In this document: positions 60,208-64,000 of the stretch, in pieces
How the letters are laid out: each line of letters begins with the position of its first letter
Position numbering within the stretch: the first letter of the stretch is position 1
NCBI GenBank assembly: GCA_036395115.1
Contig: DASWDU010000016.1
Location: 23,015 to 87,014, forward strand
Length of the DNA: 64,000 nucleotides
From: Thermoplasmata archaeon
GTDB taxonomy: Archaea > Thermoplasmatota > Thermoplasmata > RBG-16-68-12
Direction: 5' to 3'
Translations under genes and position numbers: made by a program
The notes under the pieces: model-generated
The model's database searches: none
What the model was told of the DNA's origin: nothing
Seen by the model: the letters and a program-made list of their open reading frames with translations, nothing else

Positions 60208-60864
60208 TCACTTGAAAATCTCGCCCGTCTCGCGGCTCCAGAACACGAGATCGAGCGCCGCCATCGGGATGCCGACGTCGCGGGCGAACCGCTCCATGCG
60301 CGTCTCGATCTCGAGGTAGCGCTTGGCCGTCAGCGTGCGCGGCATGCGTCGGATGACGCCGTGGCGGATGAGGTTCCTCAGGATGTGGCGGTCCAAGATC
60401 GCGAGATCCTCGCCGTGCCCCGTGTTCCGCAAGAAGTGACTCGCCTCCTTGAGACCGACACCGTCGACCTCCCGCACGAGCCAGGCGCGGGCGTCTTTCG
60501 AGGAGGCGAACGAACCCAACGTTGCCGAGAGGCGGCCATCGCCTTCGACCGAGAAACGTTCGCGCGCGCGGACGATGAAGGCGGCCTTGTGATTGTGGAA
60601 GCGCGTTCGGTGGCGGAGGAAGGAGGCGAGGTCCGAGGGCCGACCCGACCATAGCAGATTCGCGTCCCGGAGCCCCGCGACGGCGGCATCGGACCGGCGC
60701 GCCCCCGTCTGGACGGCGAGGATGCAGAAACACAGCTCCTCGAACAGGCGCTCTTCTTGGGTGCGGCCGAAGCGGCGGAAGTCCTCGAGGCGCCTCTCGA
60801 TGTCCGAGCGCTTCGACTCGTACTCGGTCCGTAGGGCATCGACACCGCGGTAGCGGGGCGTCAA
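60208..60864 (-). CDS. N-glycosylase/DNA lyase Ogg2 (8-oxoguanine repair)
   Basis: A 218-residue HhH-GPD protein of the archaeal Ogg2 type, which cuts out 8-oxoguanine and nicks the strand. It has the CILAVQTGARRSDAAVAGL helix region, the hairpin GVGLKEASHFLRN with the Schiff-base Lys139, and Asp158 in LAILDRHILRNL. The C-terminal Lys is also typical of this group (EIFK). It starts with TTG 60864, 25-35 nt after a TATA-like CTTATGG on the minus strand. With mutY it forms a GO repair pair. Confidence 0.9.
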   Translation of the reverse strand: MTPRYRGVDALRTEYESKRSDIERRLEDFRRFGRTQEERLFEELCFCILAVQTGARRSDAAVAGLRDANLLWSGRPSDLASFLRHRTRFHNHKAAFIVRARERFSVEGDGRLSATLGSFASSKDARAWLVREVDGVGLKEASHFLRNTGHGEDLAILDRHILRNLIRHGVIRRMPRTLTAKRYLEIETRMERFARDVGIPMAALDLVFWSRETGEIFK

Positions 60865-60888
60865 CGGACCGGAGGAACATGCGTTCGC

Positions 60889-60901
60889 GCCATAAGTTTG
60901 T
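60889..60901 (-). promoter_or_regulatory. TATA box of the ogg2 gene
   Basis: The minus strand reads ACTTATGGCGCG, 25-37 nt before the TTG at 60864. Confidence 0.45.
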
Positions 60902-60970
60902 GGCTGCCCTGGGCCCGGTAGCGAACGGAATGGCGTCGATCCGGAAACGCGAGCGAGGGAGCCGCCACAC

Positions 60971-60980
60971 GTTTAAATAA
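60971..60980 (+). promoter_or_regulatory. TATA box of sodN
   Basis: GTTTAAATAA, a near-ideal archaeal box, lies 23-32 nt before ATG 61003. Confidence 0.65.
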
Positions 60981-61002
60981 CGGAGCCCGCTACGAGGCGA
61001 CC

Positions 61003-61524
61003 ATGTCACTCCTGTACTCGTTGGCCCGATGGCTCGACCGCGTTTCCCCGGCCCCGATCGCGTATGCGCATTGCGACATCCCGTGCGGCATCTACGATCC
61101 GCACCATGCGCAGCTCGCCGCGCACACCGTCATCCGGATGAACCTGCTGATCAGCGAGCTGCCGAAGCCGTTCCCAGGCGACTCCGCCCAGATGGTGCAG
61201 GACTACAACAACAAGATGGCGCGGTACATCGCGACGAAAGAACAGCACGCCGAGATCGCGAAGAGCGAGCTCCGCATCCTGTGGGCGGACTACTTCAAGC
61301 CGGAGCACCTGAAGACGTTCCCGGAGCTCCACGACCTCTTCTGGAAGGCGCTGAAGACCGCGTCGAAGGCGCGACAAGAGATCAACCTGCAAGCCGCGGA
61401 GGACCTCCTCAAGGCGACGAACGACATCGCGTCGGTTTTCTGGAAGACGAAAGGCGTCGAGACGGTCACGACGAAGGCGCCGTATCCGACCGAACGGATG
61501 ACGGTTTACCCGAAGTTCAAGTGA
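61003..61524 (+). CDS. sodN: Nickel superoxide dismutase
   Basis: Converts superoxide to O2 and H2O2 with a nickel site. The 173-residue precursor has the nickel hook HCDIPCGIYDP at residues 23-33; the mature protein must begin at His23, since its amino group, the imidazole, Cys24 and Cys28 bind nickel. The 22-residue leader ends in AYA. The rest is the four-helix bundle (AAHTVIRMNLLISEL..QMVQDYNNKMARYIATKEQHAEIAK). The likely maturation protease SodX is the next gene, 10 nt on. A strong TATA box is in front. NiSOD is mainly bacterial and rare in archaea. Confidence 0.96.
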   Translation: MSLLYSLARWLDRVSPAPIAYAHCDIPCGIYDPHHAQLAAHTVIRMNLLISELPKPFPGDSAQMVQDYNNKMARYIATKEQHAEIAKSELRILWADYFKPEHLKTFPELHDLFWKALKTASKARQEINLQAAEDLLKATNDIASVFWKTKGVETVTTKAPYPTERMTVYPKFK

Positions 61525-61534
61525 CGCGTCCGCA

Positions 61535-61837
61535 ATGCTCCCGCTTGGCCGCTTCCGCGTCGAGGACGACAGCATGCGGCCGACGCTCGAGCCCGGGGAC
61601 TTCGTCCTCGTGAATCGGTGGGCGTATCGATTCCGGAAGCCCGCAGAAGGAGACGTCGTCGTCTTGCGGAGCCCGGAGGGGCCCAATTTCCTCATCAAGC
61701 GCATCGCGAACGTCGTGGACGCCACGAAGGTCTTCGTCGTCGGCGACAATCCGCAAGGGAGCCGCGACAGCCGCCACTTCGGCCCCGTCGACCGACGTGC
61801 CCTGCTCGGGAAGGTGTGGCTCACAGCGAGGCCCTGA
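61535..61837 (+). CDS. sodX: NiSOD maturation protease SodX (S24/S26 fold)
   Basis: A 100-residue signal-peptidase-like enzyme: the catalytic Ser14 in VEDDSMRPTLEPGDFVLV and Lys in NFLIKRIANV, then the VVGDNPQGSRDSRHFGPV block of the S26 family. Without a membrane segment and directly after sodN, it fits the SodX/SodB-type protease that removes the NiSOD leader to free His23. It converges with the MFS gene, with 9 nt between stops. Confidence 0.93.
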   Translation: MLPLGRFRVEDDSMRPTLEPGDFVLVNRWAYRFRKPAEGDVVVLRSPEGPNFLIKRIANVVDATKVFVVGDNPQGSRDSRHFGPVDRRALLGKVWLTARP

Positions 61838-61846
61838 CGCAGCGCT

Positions 61847-63031
61847 TCACGTCGCCTCTCGCGGCGACGGACCCTTGAGGATCCTCGCCGTCCACACGAG
61901 CCACGGGATCGAGAGGAGCTGGGCCGCGATCGAGAAGGCGACGAGGGCCGGCAGGGAGACGTCGTAGAGGACGCCCATCACCGCGCTCCCGGCGAACCAG
62001 ACGATGCCGTATCCCGTGTTGAAGACGCCGAACGCGCTCCCGCGACGTTGCGGGGAGACCATCCCCGCGACCGCCGCACGCATGATCGACTCCTGGGCCC
62101 CCAAGCCGACGCCCCAGAGCGCCGAACCGATCAGCGCGAAGGTGAAATCCCCCAGGAAGACGAGGGGCGCGAATCCGAACGACACGACGACGGCGACGAG
62201 GAGGACCGCCACGCCCAAGCGGTCGAAGAGGCGCCCGAAGACGAGGGCCGCGAGCGCGTCGACGCCCATCGCGACGGCATAGAAGATCGGGATGAGGACC
62301 GGCGCGACGATCCCCGCCTGCCCGAAGTGGAACGAAATCAGGGCGAAGTCGGCGAAGCCGGCCGCGAGGAACGCGACGCCCGCGAGGTAGATCCAATAGG
62401 CCCGTGGAAAGCCTTCCGTCTCCAGCGGGGCGGACACGGGTTCCAGCTCCCGCGGCCGCGGATACAGGAAGCGCGCCGTCGCGAGGACCGCGAGGGCGAG
62501 GACAGCGGGAAGGAGGAGGATCGCGAAGCCGGTCGGATAGCCTTGTCCGAGGAACAGGACGACCGCGACCACGATCGGGCCGAGCATCGCGCCGATCTGG
62601 TCCATCGCTTCGTGGACACCGAACCCCCACCCATGGCCGACCTCCTTCGTCGCGTGGGAGAGCATCGCGTCCCGTGCGGGGGTCCGGACGCCCTTTCCGA
62701 ACCGCTCCAGGATGATCAGCGTGGCTGCGAGGGGCCAATTCCCCGCCAGGGCGAGCGCGGGGACCGCGAGGAGATTGATCGTATACCCGACGAACGTGAT
62801 CGGCCAGTACTGCGCGCTCCGATCGCTCAGGTATCCGGAAACGATCCGGACGCCATAGCCGATGAGTTCGCCCGCGCCCGCGACGAGCCCGACGATCGTA
62901 CCCGTGGCGCCCAGCAGGCCCAGGTAGGGACCGACGATGCTGCGCGATCCCTCGTACGTCGTGTCGGCGAAGAGGCTCACGAGGCCGACGAGGAGGACGA
63001 ACCGCATCGCGGTCTTCCTCGAAACCCCCAA
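61847..63031 (-). CDS. MFS transporter
   Basis: A 394-residue facilitator with about twelve spans. The N-half has VGLVSLFADTTYEGSRSIVGPYL and the GYLSDRSAQYWP motif between helices 2 and 3; the second half has GRLFDRLGVAVLL in the matching place. The 'FADTTYEG.RS..GPYL' pattern is a group of MFS proteins seen in archaea and bacteria with unknown substrate. The start is TTG 63031, or ATG 63007. Confidence 0.85.
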   Translation of the reverse strand: MGVSRKTAMRFVLLVGLVSLFADTTYEGSRSIVGPYLGLLGATGTIVGLVAGAGELIGYGVRIVSGYLSDRSAQYWPITFVGYTINLLAVPALALAGNWPLAATLIILERFGKGVRTPARDAMLSHATKEVGHGWGFGVHEAMDQIGAMLGPIVVAVVLFLGQGYPTGFAILLLPAVLALAVLATARFLYPRPRELEPVSAPLETEGFPRAYWIYLAGVAFLAAGFADFALISFHFGQAGIVAPVLIPIFYAVAMGVDALAALVFGRLFDRLGVAVLLVAVVVSFGFAPLVFLGDFTFALIGSALWGVGLGAQESIMRAAVAGMVSPQRRGSAFGVFNTGYGIVWFAGSAVMGVLYDVSLPALVAFSIAAQLLSIPWLVWTARILKGPSPREAT

Positions 63032-63112
63032 GGCGCACGTCCCCCGATTTTCCGGGGAATGTGCGAACCCGCAAAAAGGCGTTGGCTTCGACGCTCGTGC
63101 CGGACGACGCGC

Positions 63113-63907
63113 TCAGTCCCACTTCTCGAAGCGCACGTGGGCGAAGCCGAGGCGCACGCAGAGGTTCCTCACGTCCTCGACCATGTCGTGCAGCCCGCAG
63201 ATGAACACCTGCTTGTTGCCGTGCTCCGTGAGTTCGTTCTCGAGGATCTTCTGCACGTAGCCCACGCGGCCTTTCCAGTCCGGCGTCTCGGGCCGCGAGA
63301 TCGTCGGGTAGAAGTGGAAGTTCGGGTGCTGCCTCTCCCAGGTCTCGAGCAGGTCGCGGTAGATCAGATCGTGCACGTACCGCACACCGAAGACCAGGTG
63401 GAACTCCCGCCCGTCGTCCAGGCCTTGGTCCCAGATGTGGCCAAGCATCGCGATGAACGGCGCCACGCCGGTACCGGTGCAGACGAACACGGTGTCATAG
63501 GGGATCGGCTCCGCCATCACGAACCGGCCGAGCGGTCCAATCGACGGGAGCTTCGTCCCGGGGGCGACGTGGTGGAGGTAGTTCGACATGAAGCCGCCCT
63601 CGACGACCTTGATGCACAGCTCGAGGTACGCCTTGTTCTCCGGCCACGAGGCGATCGAGTACGGGCGGGAGATCCGCTTGCCCTCTTTCTCGGCGAAGAT
63701 CGAGATGAACTGGCCCGGCTCGAAGTCGAACAAGGCCTCGTTCTCGAACGTGAAGCGAATGAGGTAGGTCTCCGGATACTTCGGCGCGATGTCGAAAACC
63801 TCCTTCACGATCGCGGTGTGTTTGCCGGATCGGAACTTCACGGGGGGCTCGCGGACGATCGGTTTCTGGACCGTCACGACCTTCGGTGGCACGGCCTCCC
63901 GAATCAT
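63113..63907 (-). CDS. Ferredoxin--NAD(P)+ reductase-like flavoprotein
   Basis: A 264-residue FAD/NAD(P)-binding reductase. It has the FAD motif RPYSIASWPENKAYLELCIKVV (about 77-98) with GGFMSNYLHH and GPLGRF, and the NAD(P) motif FVCTGTGVAPFIAMLGHIW, then the C-terminal FICGLHDMVEDVRNLC. It would move electrons between NAD(P)H and a ferredoxin, an oxygenase or another partner. No partner is next to it. The 93 nt upstream carry its TATA box. Confidence 0.9.
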   Translation of the reverse strand: MIREAVPPKVVTVQKPIVREPPVKFRSGKHTAIVKEVFDIAPKYPETYLIRFTFENEALFDFEPGQFISIFAEKEGKRISRPYSIASWPENKAYLELCIKVVEGGFMSNYLHHVAPGTKLPSIGPLGRFVMAEPIPYDTVFVCTGTGVAPFIAMLGHIWDQGLDDGREFHLVFGVRYVHDLIYRDLLETWERQHPNFHFYPTISRPETPDWKGRVGYVQKILENELTEHGNKQVFICGLHDMVEDVRNLCVRLGFAHVRFEKWD

Positions 63908-63930
63908 TGTAATGTAGGGACTTCCAAGAC

Positions 63931-63943
63931 CGATTTAAACGTT
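63931..63943 (-). promoter_or_regulatory. TATA box of the ferredoxin reductase-like gene
   Basis: The minus strand reads AACGTTTAAATCG, 24-36 nt before ATG 63907. Confidence 0.6.
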
Positions 63944-64000
63944 CCGTCCAGAGTAGCGTCGCGTGCGAACCGCAATTCCGCACATCCAGAAATTCGGCGG

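Noticed and set aside
1..64000. CRISPR array
   Set aside because: I saw no run of regularly spaced identical repeats; the only repeat family is the four-copy module at 40.8-44.3 kb, at irregular gaps of 0.6-1.6 kb.

Overview
The window is GC-rich archaeal DNA, most likely from a euryarchaeon of the Thermoplasmatota (class Thermoplasmata or a relative). The archaeal assignment rests on the genes present: RadA, SRP19, ribosomal protein S8e, aIF2-beta, diphthine synthase DphB, Trm5, TrmY, archaeal phosphopantothenate synthetase, a presenilin homologue and pyruvoyl arginine decarboxylase. Many promoters carry TATA boxes of the CTTTAAA/CCTTAAG type 25-40 nt before the start, often leaderless, and GTG and TTG starts are common. 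The class-level placement is inference.

Layout. 1-4300: the end of a DUF1611 gene overlapping a CoA-pathway ligase, an anchored hypothetical protein, a redoxin, and a TnpB gene inside a TIR-bounded insertion with a target duplication. 4300-16600: housekeeping genes (pyrG, aIF2-beta with TRAM, presenilin-like protease, S8e, TldE/TldD, SRP19, DUF211, methionine aminopeptidase, Sua5, Nudix, S9 peptidase, class V aminotransferase). 16600-22100: radA with a 509-residue intein, then small membrane and regulatory genes. 22100-35400: a methyltransferase with a palindromic operator candidate, dphB, trm5 overlapping a dCTP deaminase/dUTPase-family gene, acyl-CoA dehydrogenase, HIT, hemerythrin, asnS, arginine decarboxylase, a PrsW-like protein and a zinc-ribbon/TPR membrane protein. 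35400-40800: a very large Lhr-type helicase with an AlkZ/YcaQ-like extension.

40800-44300 is an accessory stretch of short unrelated genes separated by copies of a 57-58 nt inverted-repeat module. 44300-51000 holds a thiolase, an anchored exported protein, an aminotransferase and a ChrB/YncE/DUF2148 operon that shares one central TATA box with a divergent MFS transporter. Two tRNA loci follow (one canonical tRNA-Arg, one odd). Next come a membrane-spanning sensor with an extracellular sialidase-like propeller and cytoplasmic winged helices, an orphan strong promoter with a possible small RNA, and a minus-strand cluster gcvH - small membrane protein - methyltransferase - nicotinate phosphoribosyltransferase - M20 peptidase - trmY. 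The last part has a MarR-GNAT fusion with its own palindrome, the oxidative-damage pair mutY/ogg2, a nickel superoxide dismutase with its maturation protease, an MFS transporter and a ferredoxin-reductase-like flavoprotein.

A theme is oxidative stress: NiSOD/SodX, MutY, Ogg2, two Nudix domains, hemerythrin and redoxin. The observations most worth a second look are the TIR/TSD-bounded TnpB insertion beside the redoxin promoter, the repeated hairpin modules at 40.8-44.3 kb, the transmembrane one-component sensor at 51.5 kb, the giant Lhr-AlkZ fusion, and the dCTP deaminase-family gene that lacks the expected catalytic glutamate. All coordinates were read by hand and no searches were run.
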